This document shows positions 31,630-43,931 of a DNA stretch of 64,000 bases, piece by piece. Source of the stretch: Lotus japonicus. Taxonomy: Eukaryota > Streptophyta > Magnoliopsida > Fabales > Fabaceae. The notes beneath the pieces were generated by a model, which made no database searches, was not told the DNA's origin, and was given only the letters and a program-made list of their open reading frames with translations. The stretch spans positions 31,501,158 to 31,565,157 of the forward strand of contig NC_080042.1 in NCBI RefSeq assembly GCF_012489685.1. Reading direction: 5' to 3'. The translations under genes were made by a program, and so were the position numbers. Positions within the stretch are counted from its first letter, which is position 1, and each line of letters starts with the position of its first letter.

Positions 31630-34005
31630 ATGAGAGAGAGTAGAGAGAGAAGCTCTGGTTGGCAACCTCCACTACGGTGGTTCCGGCCATGGCAGACAGC
31701 CGGCCATGATCGTGATCAACGATCCCGGGGAGAACAAATTTCCAGGCAGTGGCAAAGGCAAGATGGCAGATGTTTCAAGAGACCAACCAAGGTGCCGGGA
31801 GAGCATCGTGATCAGCCGGGAGTGCGTCAGGAGCAACATGGTGGTCGTGTTCAGCAAAGGCAGATCTCACCGGCGCATATCCAAGGGGAAGGCTCCAAAT
31901 CTGCTTCACTACGGTACCAGTTTCGACGTTCCCAAAGCCAAGGAAATAACCAGCAGCGTTTAAATCTGCTACCAGGATCCTTTTCAATTTTTGTTGATGG
32001 ATTGGGAGATAGGATTACTCATGCAAAATTGAGAGCAATATTTGCGAAAGCAGGAAGATTACGTGAGGTTTTTATTCAGCAAAAAAAGAAACCCCATCGT
32101 CGCTTTCGATTCGGATTTGTCCGATTTACTTGTGATGATGAAGCCAGAGCAGCAATACGTAAGGTCAATGGACTGAGACTTGAAGGAAACTATTTGGTAG
32201 TTCAAAAAGCGAGATTCCAAAGAACTTTTCAAACTGATAGAGTTCCGCCGCCAGGGAAGCATCAATATGAAATTCGTGGCTGGAAATTGAAGGAGGAAAA
32301 TATAGCGAATAACCAAGATGTTGTAGCTCAGAAACAGCATGAAACAGATTGGCCTTCTGGGAAAAAAGAATCAAGTCAATTACAATTTCTTGCAACAGAC
32401 ATGGATGAAACGTGGGTTCAAAGGTGTGCTCAGGCTCGCACACTTTCACTTAAGCCAGTTGAGATTCTACAGGAGGAGTTTAGTCAAATTGGCTAGTTCA
32501 ATTTCAGATTAATCCCGCTTGGAGCTAGTGAAGTGTTATTGGAGTTTGAAAATAAGGAAGAGATAGACAGCACTATCACAGAATGTTCTTTCTTCCTGGA
32601 ACAGTTGCTTACGGATGTAAAACCATGTTCTGTGTTCACGTTCGGCACGTCGCACTTTGTCTGGATTCGCTTATGGCAAGTTCCGTTGGGCTTATGGAAC
32701 GAAGCTTTTTTCGCTGCAATAGGAAACAAGTTAGGAACGTTCGTTTTAGCCAACACTCCAACTGTACTACGACATCGCGCGGATTTCGCTCGAGTGTTAG
32801 TTCGCATGAACCATCCACTTTTACATTGTTTCACGTTGGCTGTTGATGTTGGGGGCACATCCTGTATAATCCTGGTTGAGAAGGATGTGGAAGCACATGA
32901 CTATGGCGTAGTTGAGGATATGCCGTCCACTCCGGTAAAGGTGTATAATTCTGAAGAGGAGGAGGTTGAAGCAGATGATGAGGTACAGGCAGATGAAGCC
33001 CAAGAAGATGATAACAAGGATCTTGGCTCGGCAACAACTATTGATCCTGACGAAGTAGATGAAATTTACAGGGATGGCGGTTTGGAGGGTTTGAGGAGCG
33101 GCGGAGACGCAAGAATTGTAGCGGTGCAAGGCGGCGACGGTATCTCACCAGAGGAGGAGGCCGTGAAGAACAACCAGCCGGAGAAGAAGGAATCTTTTGG
33201 GCCAAATTCAAATTCAAATTCATTGTCGTTAATGGCTGCATTCAATTTTGTGGAGGAACAAAAGGAACAGTTACGTGATATCATTGATGCAGGCTATTCT
33301 TTGGAGGAGATTGAGGGATGGATGGAGAATTTAAAAGCTGATGGAATATTGAGCAAAGAAAAAAAAATCATGGATAAAAAAATTCAAAATCAAGAGAAGA
33401 GATATTCAGTTACAGGTTTTTCCTTTAATTCCAAAGATTTGTTTCAAAATAACAACTATCCTTGGCCTTTTAATTTTGATTGCAGGACTAGGACGTGTTT
33501 GCCACCACAAGTTAATAATCAAAATTCGTTTTTGAGCCTAGTGGGTCCCGTTTCAAGTTCAATTTCTCTGAAGCAACATGAAATTTGCAGCGAGTTCGTT
33601 CATACGACGCCTAATCAGATAGTTAGAAAGAAAGTTTCTACTTCTTCTCTCATGGGTGATGAATCCCTTCATATGACACCAGTTCAGAATCGAATCCAAC
33701 CTGCAAGCTCCCCCGGTTGTGAAACTTCACCTGTTTCTGTGTCGCCGGGATTGGAACAATCACCAAAAACAAATTCCTCTAAAAAAAGTTCGCAGCGTGG
33801 GCGTCCAAAAGGCAGCAAGAATAAACCTAAACCTTTACCAGCGGATTATTTAGAACCAGTGCAAGGGGAGGATGGAGTGTCGACACGGGCTCAGAGAACT
33901 TGGTTACTTGGAAAACAGTTGGGTTTGAAACCGAGAGGCTCGGAAGCGCTGATGCTTCGAGGCTTAGAGGCTCAAATTCGACAAAATCATCCTCATCTAA
34001 ACTGA
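31630..34005 (+). pseudogene. LINE ORF1: RRM protein with AT-hook, one in-frame stop
   Basis: ATG at 31630. The first 110 residues are basic and Gln/Arg-rich. An RRM follows (FSIFVDGLGDR is RNP2-like, RFRFGFVRF is RNP1-like). One TAG at 32494-32496 interrupts, after which the same frame continues with the WIRLWQVPLGLWN block also seen in the ORF1 at 8730, an acidic stretch (EEEEVEADDE), an AT-hook RGRPKGSKNKPKP and a conserved end (STRAQRTWLLGKQLGLKPRG). In total 792 codons including the internal stop. The protein would bind LINE RNA; the AT-hook may bind AT-rich DNA. Confidence 0.85.
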
Positions 34006-34006
34006 C

Positions 34007-34545
34007 ATGTCAGGACCATGGCTAACCCGGAATGTTCGAGGTCTAGGCGGATCGACCAAAAGAGAAGTGGTGAAAAAAACAGTATTGCAACTGAAACCAG
34101 AACTCTTGTTTTTGCAAGAAACCAAAGTGAATGAGCAACGTCAGCGTACAATTGATTCTTGGACTCAAAGTATGCAAATGAGACAGTTTGAAGTCCATTC
34201 AGTGGGAACATCGGGCGGTTTGATGTGCTTGTAGCGTGATATTTCATTACAGGTTCAGATAGTGGCTACAGACACATGTTTTATTCTATTGTCTGTAAAA
34301 ATTCCAAATTTTGAAAACAGTGTGTTAGTTGGCAATATATATGGTCCTCATACGGCTCAGGAACGACGAGTATGCTTTGATGCGTTGACAGCCCATATTC
34401 TGGGGCATGGTGGATTAGTTTTCCTTGGTGGAGATTTTAACGCAGTACTACTGGGGTCGGAACGCCTACCTGGAGCAGGCAGGAAGGCTTGTGGAGTCGT
34501 CTAGATCGTTGGCTGTTGCTGTTGATGTTGATGTTTGCTGATGTG
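34007..34545 (+). pseudogene. LINE ORF2 remnant: truncated endonuclease
   Basis: ATG at 34007, one base after the ORF1 stop (TGACATG). NVRGLGG and LFLQETKV mark the endonuclease start. A TAG at 34232-34234 replaces the expected codon after GGLMCL. The frame then continues to LGGDFNAVLLGSE, followed by loss of collinearity; WSRLDRW-like coding sequence appears in another frame at about 34493-34516. RT and RNase H are missing. Confidence 0.8.
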
Positions 34546-34963
34546 ATGGATTTTTGCTGGACTCGCTGTTATTGCTGTTGATGTACGAAATTCTGTTGCT
34601 GTTTATTGACGTTAATTTGGTGCCGTTGCGGACTTGCCGTGCTTTAACGATTTAATGTGTCCAGGGACTAAGTTGTGTTACATGTTTTCTTGTTAGTGCA
34701 GAATGACTTCCCCAAGATTGTGGTACTCTTTTTCCTTGCTTGATTTTTATCCCACTGGGTTTTTCCAAGTAAGGTTTTAATGAGGCTCTCTCTTGGGGTT
34801 TCGTTTCGTCATTATGTGGGTTAGTGGAAGGTTTTTTAGCACAGCTCAAGATGTATTTTCATGCTTTAGTCTTCTCAGTTTCATTTTGTACTTGGTTCTT
34901 GCCTATAGCTCATTTTGGCTTAGGCTCTTATTAATAATATACCTTTCGCTTTCAAAAAAAAAA
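34546..34963 (+). other. LINE 3' UTR and poly(A) tail
   Basis: T/G-rich sequence with repeated GTTGATG and GCTGTT motifs leads into the conserved 3' end also found reversed at 31016-31460, followed by the A-run. Confidence 0.75.
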
Positions 34964-35011
34964 ATTAATTTCCTTATATAAAATTATAAAAGACATTAAA
35001 TGCTTTATGGA

Positions 35012-35690
35012 ATTTAACTAAACTTCCGGGATGATACTTGGTTCCATCAAATTAATGATTTTCCCATAAGTCGCTCACCCTACTCTTTCATTCGATTACC
35101 CGATGTCCTAAATCTAGATGTCGGCTACAACTGTTTAATCGGTGAGACTTTGTTAATTCTTTTTTTCTTTTATGTTTACATTTATCCTATATTTTTCTGA
35201 TTTTTAAAAATTATAGATGTAATTGGAGTTTTAACTAAAGTTGGAAGAGTTCAAGAATACAATGTTCACGGAAATGTGGAGAAGATTGTTCAATTTGAGC
35301 TTTCTGCAGCAGGGTAACAGTATTGGCCTTGATGTGAAAATAATTTCAATCTTTTTTTTAGACCGAAAAGTCTAATGTATTTCATTATTTGATTTTGTAG
35401 AGCCAAAATAAAATGTGCTTTGATAAGGAACTTTGTAGACGAATACATTGATTTCGTCTCCACTGGTCGTGCACACAGAGCAGTGGTTTCGATTCCGCTT
35501 GGGAAAGTAAAGACGCAACCAGGTATGTTGCATGTACAATTTTTCATTGCCAAATTAGTGTTTTCAAATTTACTATTTAGTTATTTCTTAATTTATAAAA
35601 TATATGTTGTTCACCGATGTAGGCACTACTGACAGATATATAGCTGCAATATTTGGTCCAACCAGATTTTTTTATCGAGCAGCTATTTGA
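35012..35690 (+). pseudogene. RPA1-like middle fragment (second OB fold), Helitron type
   Basis: Exon-like blocks in order are DDTWFHQINDF...SFIRLPDVLNL (about 35028-35141), DVIGVLTKVGRVQEYNVHG (about 35216-35312), AKIKCALIRNFVDEYIDF (about 35400-35522) and RYIAAIFGPTRFF (about 35635-35690), separated by plausible introns. The order matches the RPA1-like gene at 38655 (DVMGEVTHVGYYNEFERNG, KIKCFLYHQFVDEL). The 5' part is missing: the fragment starts directly where the AT-rich repeat breaks off at about 35010. Confidence 0.7.
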
Positions 35691-35699
35691 AGAAGATTT

Positions 35700-38580
35700 A
35701 ATGGTGAAGTAACGCTCCCAGATCGTTGTCTTCACCTTAACAGAATGAAGACCCAATTGTCTTCATAAATTCCAACAAATTTAGCATTTCTGTTGTAGTG
35801 AAATTTTGATGAACTTTGTTTCTGTTCTTCACTATGATAAACCTAATTCCTTTAACAGTACTATTATGACGATCTGTTTTTATTCTTAAAGGCGGCATCA
35901 CACGAAATTGAACTATTTTTCATTTTTTTTTGATTTTTAGACATTGATAAAAACAATGATTAGTATAGCTCAATCATTTTTTTATAAAAACAATACATAG
36001 TCACACATTTAATGATTTTTTCTACATTAAATTTTAGTTAATTAATAATAACACGCATTTCCTATTTTTAAAATTTTAAATTTTAAATCAAGGTCTTTAT
36101 CAAACTTTAATTTATAGAAACAAAAAAATATTTTAATTCTTGAATGTTTTTTACTATTGTTTATTAAAAAGGGAAACAAAATTATTGTAATTACATTACA
36201 ATTAATTTTGAAACCAGTTTCAAAAAAAAATGTGTAACCAAAAAAATTACGTTCACTTACATTCCAGAAGGTCGTTAACTGTAAAAAAAAAATTGACGTT
36301 CGTTTTAATGTGTAACAAAATTAATTCCGATCATTTGTTACAAATATTACAAATTTACTGCATTATTAAGTAGTTACATTGAATTAATTACATTGACAAG
36401 CATCTTCAGTCTAATGGGAAGTCTCTAAAAAATTTACATGTTTCTCGGATGTTGATTTTTCCGAAGTTACCCAATTCACAAAATAAATAATTCTGAATTT
36501 TATGAAATTTGTATGACGGTAAAATTTATGATGCATCACAAATTTACATAAATTATTCAAATGTGATTGCCAGATTTTAGTTTTGATGACATTATTTAAT
36601 TTTCTTAGCAATTCTATTGTATGTTGTTGTTATTATTGGTTTTTCTTTATACATTTTGCTTCTTTACTAATTGTCCAAAAATATTGTTGAACAATCGTAT
36701 TAAAACATATTACACTGCAAATTTAATAATAAATAAATAAAGTAAACAAGTGATTAAAAATCATAACTTCTCACATTACAAATTAATAAACGCATTTTGA
36801 TGACTTTTTCCTACATTTACTTTTATTCCTTAAATAATCACGCGTATTTATGTGTTTTTTAATTTAAAAATTAGAATTTAAATAAACGTATTTTTCAACT
36901 TTAATTTGTAGAAAAAAAATTATTTAATGCTTGACTTTTTTTTTAACAATCTGATTAGTAAATGAAATTTCAAAAATTTTAATTACTTATAATATCATAC
37001 AAGGGCGTACTCATGTTAAAAAAAAAGAAATTACATAACTATAATGAAATTATAATTTAATTAATGTTTAAATGCGTAAAAAAATGAATAACCATCACTT
37101 ATTATAAATATTCCAAATTTATTGCATTAATAACTAGATATTCTAAAATAAATACAAAAAAACAAAATAGTTTAACAGCATTAATTACATTCAATTATTT
37201 TTATAATGAATCCGTTAAAGTTTATCATTAATTCAGTTCACTAATCTTTAAAAATTCATGACAAAATTAATTTTATTTCCTTAATTGCAATGATTTCATT
37301 AGATTTTTTCTCTTTTGAAAAACACAATGATTTAATTATATACTTTAATTAATGCTTAAACGTGAAATTAGTCATGCATTTAATGATTTTTTACTGCATT
37401 AACTTTTTGTCAATTAATAATCACGCGCATTTATGATTTTTAACATTTAAAAATTAAAATTAAAAAAAAAGTATTTTTCAACCTTTATTGGCACAAAAAA
37501 AACTTTATTTAATTCTTGACTTTTTTTTTAACAATTTGATTATTAAAATTTATAAAATAAAATAAAATTTATTTAATTGCAGTTACTCCCCTGTTACGAA
37601 AAAAAACTACTTAACTAGAAAGAAATTTTATTTTAATTAAGTTTTAATGGGTAAAAGTAGTAATAACCATCATTTATTCCAAATTTATTGCATTAATTAC
37701 GACATATTATAAAATAAATTAAAAATAACAAAATATTTTAACTGCATTGATTACGTTCAATTATTTTTAGAATGAATCCGTAAAAGTTTTTCATTAATTC
37801 GGTTGACTTATCTTTATAAATTCATGACAAAATGTATTTTATTTCCTGAATTACAATGATTTAATTATATAGTTTAAGTTACGTTTACAAAAAAATTATT
37901 AGTCATGCATTTAATGATTTTTTTTGCATTAACTTTTAGTCAATATATAATCAAGCGCATTTATAATATTTAGCATTTAAAAAATTAAAATTAAAATAAA
38001 GGTATTTTCAACCTTTAATGCGTAAAAAAAACCATATTTATTAAAAATATACAAAATTTATTGCATTAATAACGCGATAAAGTACATTAAATTCAAAATA
38101 ACAAAATAGTCTAACTGCATTAATTACATTCAATTATTTTTAACAAATATTCCTTAAAAATATCTTTCCTTAAAACCGTTGACTGCTATTTAGGAAAATC
38201 GAATAAAAATACTTTTAAATTAGAATTAAAATTTTTTTAATAACATTATTTAATTTTAAAATTCATCCATGACAATTAAGTACATTAATTACATCGATTT
38301 CTTTTTAAAAAATCAAGCAACAACTTAGTAATAATTCCTTAATTACAATTACTTGATTATATACATTAATTATACAAAATTATGTGCATTAATTAAGTAA
38401 ATAAAACCTACATACATAAATGAAAAATTCGGAATCAAGTAAAAAATTGAATAACGCATTAAATTTTTAAAATTTTTCAACTTGTACTAATAAAAATTCG
38501 AGCTTCAACAAAAAAAAAATCAAAACAAAATCAATTAGGAATCACAAAAGAGCAATAAGCCTATATATATACTTTAGTAT
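35700..38580. repeat. AT-rich region with diverged tandem blocks
   Basis: A block centred on GCATTTAATGATTTTTT...AATAATCACGCGCATTTAT recurs near 36006, 36791, 37374 and 37906 with decreasing spacing (about 785, 583 and 532 bp). No gene is seen. It lies between two RPA1-like pseudogenes and could be old intergenic Helitron DNA. Confidence 0.55.
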
Positions 38581-38654
38581 ACATCTCCTTTGATACACAA
38601 GTTCAGGCCAAAATCAACAGACGTTAGTTTTCATCTCCAAAACTTCCATGCATC

Positions 38655-41600
38655 ATGAATCCGAACTATAGCTTACTTGACCAACTAACTCCTTTAGCAC
38701 ATGATTGGACTATTGTCATTCGAGTAATAAGGGTATGGTTTACTGAAGAAGAGGAGGAAGAAGATGAGGAAGGACACGACGGTTCGTTCTATAATCTGTT
38801 GTTGATGGATCGAAAGGTAGGTAAACCATAAACAATTTCGCTATTATTAAATATGTAATTGTATTTTAATTTAATTCACGGACATAAATTCATATGTAAC
38901 TCCTTCATTTCTAGGGTCAAACAATCCATGCAGAGTGTAGACGTAACCTTCATGAACGTTTTGCCAACAGAATCACGGAAGGTTTGGTATAGCGTTTTGA
39001 ATATTTCTGGGTATGGCATAATTTCCGAGGTCTTAGTGCATCTAGGCCTATCTACAAGATACACTTGCAAAGTAGGACAAGGATGGTTCGATATAATAAA
39101 GATGTGTTTCCTATGCGTGATCTGATATTTGACAATGTGCATGAAATTCTAAATCCCGACTTTGATGAGCGATTCTTAGTTGGTATGTAAATACCTTCAT
39201 TTAAATTACTTCAAATACATCAATACTTCCATGTATTGACATTACCATTAAACAGATGTTATGGGAGAAGTAACGCACGTCGGATATTACAACGAATTTG
39301 AGCGGAACGGAGTCCATACGCAGAGCAGAGACATTGAAATTGAATATCAAGGGTAAATTTGCTTTTATCAATAACAAATTAGTATTATTAATTTATATAA
39401 ATTCCTACGGAAGAAAGTTAACAACTTTTATTTAATTTTTTTCCAGCAAAAAAAAAATTAAATGTTTTTTATACCACCAATTTGTCGACGAATTGGATGC
39501 ACTTCTAAATTCAAAAGACCACAAACATGTTGTTATTATCATATTGTTGGGAGTTGTAACAATTCATCAAGGTACATTTAATTATTTTGAGTAACAAACA
39601 AACATAAACTTCTATATAATAAATCAACATGATCAAACTTAAACTTACAATCGATCGCTAATTTTTTTTCCAAGGGAGTATAAACTAACTGCTGGGTTAA
39701 ACAGCACTAAAGTAATGTTCAATCCTGACATTCCACAAGCAGTGTCCTACAGAGAAAGGTATGTATGTACTGTGGATTTCATATTACTTTGAACAAATTT
39801 AGATGACAAATAACAACATAATTTTTGTTTATTCGCAGATTATTTGAGTGTGACGCAGTTCATACTCAAGTAATGAACGTTGTGATTGAAAGATTAAACG
39901 TTACTGAAAAAGATGAGATCCTGACGCTTTTCCAATGCACAAGTATTAAAAATTGGTTACTTGCAGATCGGTATGTTCTCATCACTTTTAATTTAATTTA
40001 TTAGACATTTTTTTATGAAAAAAAAACAGACATTGATTTTCATTCAATGTTTTAATTAAATAAAACAATTACTTATTATATTATTAACTTAGTATTAATG
40101 AATAAATTATTAAATTAGTAAATAAACATTTAATGTTAGTACACTAAACAAAAATGCATTTTAAATACAAAATTCATGGGGTTAGAGTTTTTTAAACACT
40201 AACTACAAACTTAAATACTTATTAAACTAATTTAATAATCACCTATTATGAGAAATTAACAACACATGAATATTGAGATAAAATATCAATTAATTAGACC
40301 ATAAACTCTTATACTCTTTCATTGAATTTAATTGCTTTAAATTCATAACGTTATAATAGGAAAAAAGATTTTGATACACGTTTTGAACATTTTTAAAAAA
40401 GATTAATTCATAGTCAACAGTTAAAACAACAACTACTATATTCAATTCTTAAAAAAAAACGTTTTAATTTTTTTAAAAAAAAAATGATGGAACACTTATT
40501 TAATTTTTTTTTTAAAAATTTAAATATTAATCAATTTAAAAAAATTTCTTTAAAAGTAAATACCGTATTTAAAAAAGAAAAAAAAAGCTACTTAAAGGTC
40601 TTTTAACGAGTATTTTAATTATCATTTAATAAATATAAAAACTCTTATATAAATGTATTTTGTTTTTGGTTACTATATAAACGTATTTAATGGATCTTAA
40701 ATAGTGTGTTTTATATTGAGTTATAAAAACAGTAGACACTATAATCCCTCCTTTTAGAAAAATAAAGTTTACACTATACAAATTTAATTACTTTTTCTAT
40801 AAATAAATTACTATCTAAAAAAATAACAACAAAATCAAGTACAATAATTTCCCATTTAAAAAAACATGTTACTGAGTATTTACATTTAAACGTATTACAT
40901 TTACATATGTTATCATCACTGTTAATCTAACAATCAGTTGTAACTATGAATTTTTTTTTGCATTTTATTCATTTCTACAGCGTACAATATTCATTATATA
41001 TGCCACAATTAAGAAAATTTAGAGCACAAATGATTGGTATTACCATAACTGTGAATGTTACTCAGCAGCATACTCTGACGAAGCACAATATTATTGTGAA
41101 AAATGTAACAAGCATGTCACTCCTACCATACGATAATCTACAAATTCGATAAATAAATTAATTTGTAAAATATTCAGTTTATTTAATTATTAATGTTTAC
41201 ATCAGGTACAAATTGTTGCTTAATGTTGTTGATGATACTGGATCTGCAACGTTTACCGTTTTTTTATCGCGAAGGTTGTTATCTGATGAACAAAAAAGGC
41301 AACGAGATATTGGAAAAAATGGAAAAGGTAAACATAGTCATGTCAAAAAAAGGTACATTTTCATTGCTCACTTAATTCATAATATATTAATTTTTCATTT
41401 TAATTTAAATTCAATGTAGACCGGGAACATGGAAGACCCCCCACAAGAAATTGTAGATTTAGTGCACAAGAAATTTATTTTCAAGGTTGAAGGGAAGGAT
41501 AGATGCGGAAGGTGGTTTAAATCAGCATTTAACGTCTTGAAAATTTGCAAGGACCCACAAATAATTTCAAAATTCAAAACAAAGGTAAAATTTTAAACTC

Positions 41601-41912
41601 TTATTGCTAAATAATGATAATTTATATCTACATAATGGATTTTGATATTTCCGATTCAAATGTAAAATCTCTGATTGAGGTATTGGTCATCACTATTGTC
41701 AAATAGGTTTGTTTTAGACATTGGTCATCACTATTTCGAAATATGTTTGTTTTGCAGACAATCACTAAAAGTGTTAAACGAAACACACATCCACCTATAA
41801 TTGAAGACTCCAATACACTTATTAAACGTCGTTCAGACGATGGATCCATAACAGAAGTTGTTGGAAGTAACGATGCAAAAATGTTCAAAAAGATCAAGTT
41901 TTCAAAGAATTA
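38655..41912 (+). pseudogene. RPA1-like gene (RPA70, Helitron type), near full length, with nonsense codon
   Basis: ATG at 38655: MNPNYSLLDQLTPLAHDW, then an OB fold with an acidic insert. Likely exons are 38655-38816, 38915-39182, 39256-39352, 39447-39571, about 39676-39760, about 39839-39971, about 40981-41149, about 41207-41330, 41420-41585 and 41758-41912. The zinc-binding motif of the third OB fold is present (HNCECYSAAYSDEAQ, YYCEKCNKH), then LLNVVDDTGSATFTVF. A TAG at 38990-38992 in exon 2 and a poor acceptor near 39674 make it a pseudogene. The stop codon is at 41910-41912. RPA70 binds single-stranded DNA and is common cargo of plant Helitrons. Confidence 0.75.
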
Positions 41913-42096
41913 GTAGCATTTCTTCAAGATTGTTTACAAATAAAGAGCCTATGTGCTAAACTTTCACTTTTATGTCTTTACCCACGTTGACAATGTGTTT
42001 TTTTTGGTAAATTGACCTCGGTGGTAACTTTCAAACATTTTGACATTTGTTATTCGTATATTGACCATGTTACTAAAATATTCAATAAATCGTTTT

Positions 42097-43371
42097 GGCT
42101 TATTAGCACTTTTGGTCCCCCAGGTTTCAAAAATGTGCAAACGGAGTCCCTTAAGTTTAAAAATAGCATTCTGCTACCCCGACGTTTATCTCCGTTAACA
42201 GATTTGGTCCCTCACCATAATTCCGTCCAAAAACTAACAGTTTTAGCTGACATGGAATTTTTTTAATTGAGCTGGCATCGGATTAGGAGAGATGATAAAA
42301 TTTCACATATGCAATTAATAATTAAAATAAAATAAAGTTATTAACTAAAAATAAACACTACAATTCATATTTACATCTTCATCTTCATCTTTACATCTTC
42401 ATAACCCAACCCAGATTTCTTTCATCTAACCCACCCAGATAAAAACAAAGGAGAATCAAATCATGTATACTGAATGGGTATTGTGTTACATTGAATTCAA
42501 TGGGCCACAACTGCAACCTCCAATAACAAAGCAAAACGCATTTTCTTTCTTCTCCCTCTCTCTGTCTCTAGCAGTTACATTGAATGCTTGATTAACCAAT
42601 CTGTTAACAACCTAATCCCACACTTAAATCTCAACTCAAGCAACGAGAATCACGATAATCACCATACAAACACCAAACACCACTGCCTAAACCCATACAA
42701 CCCAGATCTGAGAAAAAGAAGAAACAAGAAGGATTGAAGATCTGGGTTCTGAATTCGAAACCCAAACCCAAATACCACTGCCACCACTTGCCCAAATTCC
42801 TTAGTCCCAATTTCAGAAACAAAATCAAAATCCCATCCAACCTATCCCTCGTATGTTGCCGCTGGTCCCGCCTCTGACTCTGCCGCTCGTCGCCACCTCC
42901 TTTGCCACCCTCCTCGACGGTGTCTGGAACCCCACCCTCTTCCTCCCCTGATACGAACCAGATCTGGGTTCTTGATTTTCAGTTCGATGCTTTTGCTGGA
43001 GGGACTAGCTTAGTGAAATGGTCGTGGAAAATTTCTGTTATGGAGAAGAAGAGGATTGGTTAGGGTTGGTGATTTAGGGGAGAAGAGATGAAGAAGGAGA
43101 AGAAGAACACGATGGAGTTGGAGAAACAAGGATAAGATAGAGGCACGTGATGTTCCTCTCTCCGAATACCCCTTCTCTCTCCTAATCTCATGCCATGTCA
43201 TTTAAAAAAAAACCAACTCAAACAAAAACGTTAACTTTTAGACGGAATTATGGTGAGGGACCAAAACTGTTAACGGAGACAAACGTTGAGGTAGCATAAT
43301 GCTATTTTTAAATGTAGGGGACTTCGTTTGCACATTTTTGAAATCTGGGGGACCAAAAGTGCTAATAAGCC
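42097..43371. mobile_element. Mutator-like non-autonomous element, 1275 bp, 9-bp TSD
   Basis: Terminal inverted repeats of about 150 bp (42097-42250 and 43220-43371) begin GGCTTATTAGCACTTTTGGT and carry matching blocks such as GTGCAAACGGAGTCCC versus its diverged complement. AATCGTTTT flanks both ends exactly (42088-42096 and 43372-43380), a 9-bp duplication diagnostic of MULEs. No transposase is encoded. The interior (about 42400-43190) is less AT-rich and has CT-rich and Ala/Pro-type coding-like stretches that may be captured gene sequence. Confidence 0.92.
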
Positions 43372-43565
43372 AATCGTTTTATGTTTGCAAATCTTCTTGC
43401 ATACGCCAATTTAAATGTGCTTTCGACCCTTAAACACATTACTTTGTAAAAAAAAAATAACCTACACCACAAATGTGTAAAAAACGAAAAATAAACCAAA
43501 TACCTATATAAAATAAAATAAAAAATATTAATTGATTAACAAAAATTAAAAAAAAAATAAATTCC

Positions 43566-43592
43566 CCGTGCAAGGCACGGGTTAAAAACTAG
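43566..43592 (+). other. Helitron 3' terminus: hairpin plus CTAG
   Basis: CCGTGC-AAG-GCACGG (43566-43580) is a perfect 6-bp stem with 3-base loop. CTAG ends at 43592 and T follows. It differs from the terminus at 6239-6266 by one loop base. It probably closes the Helitron that contains the RPA1-like gene at 38655; its 5' end was not located. Confidence 0.85.
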
Positions 43593-43931
43593 TAATGGAA
43601 AAGAAAATGGAACTTAAAGAACTACCTAGCAATGAATGAAAATAAAAATTAAAGGCAAATCAACCATTAGTTTAAATCCAAAACGACGGAAACATAACAT
43701 AGATGTCTGAAAGACAGATCATGGAAGCAAAGCTAAACATTACTCAAGTACAACAACAAAATTGACCACATAGGGCAAGAAAAAAAAAATTAAAATAAAA
43801 GACTCATAACCAACCGCCATCCCTGGCCACAACATCCCGCCAAAACACATTAATTTGTCTTCAAAACTTGATTTTTTCAGTGATTCATCACGTAGTTGAC
43901 ATAAATAATCCCTATCATGTGGGCTTGTAAT

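Larger units (their letters stand above)
31615..34963 (+). mobile_element. Second L1-type LINE with internal deletion
   Basis: ATTAATTTCCTTATA occurs at 31600-31614 and at 34964-34978 just past an A-run (about 34954-34963). The element has a long ORF1 (RRM, AT-hook), the first part of ORF2 (endonuclease) and a 3' UTR, but RT and RNase H are deleted. It is oriented like the LINE at 8717 and belongs to a related family. Confidence 0.9.
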
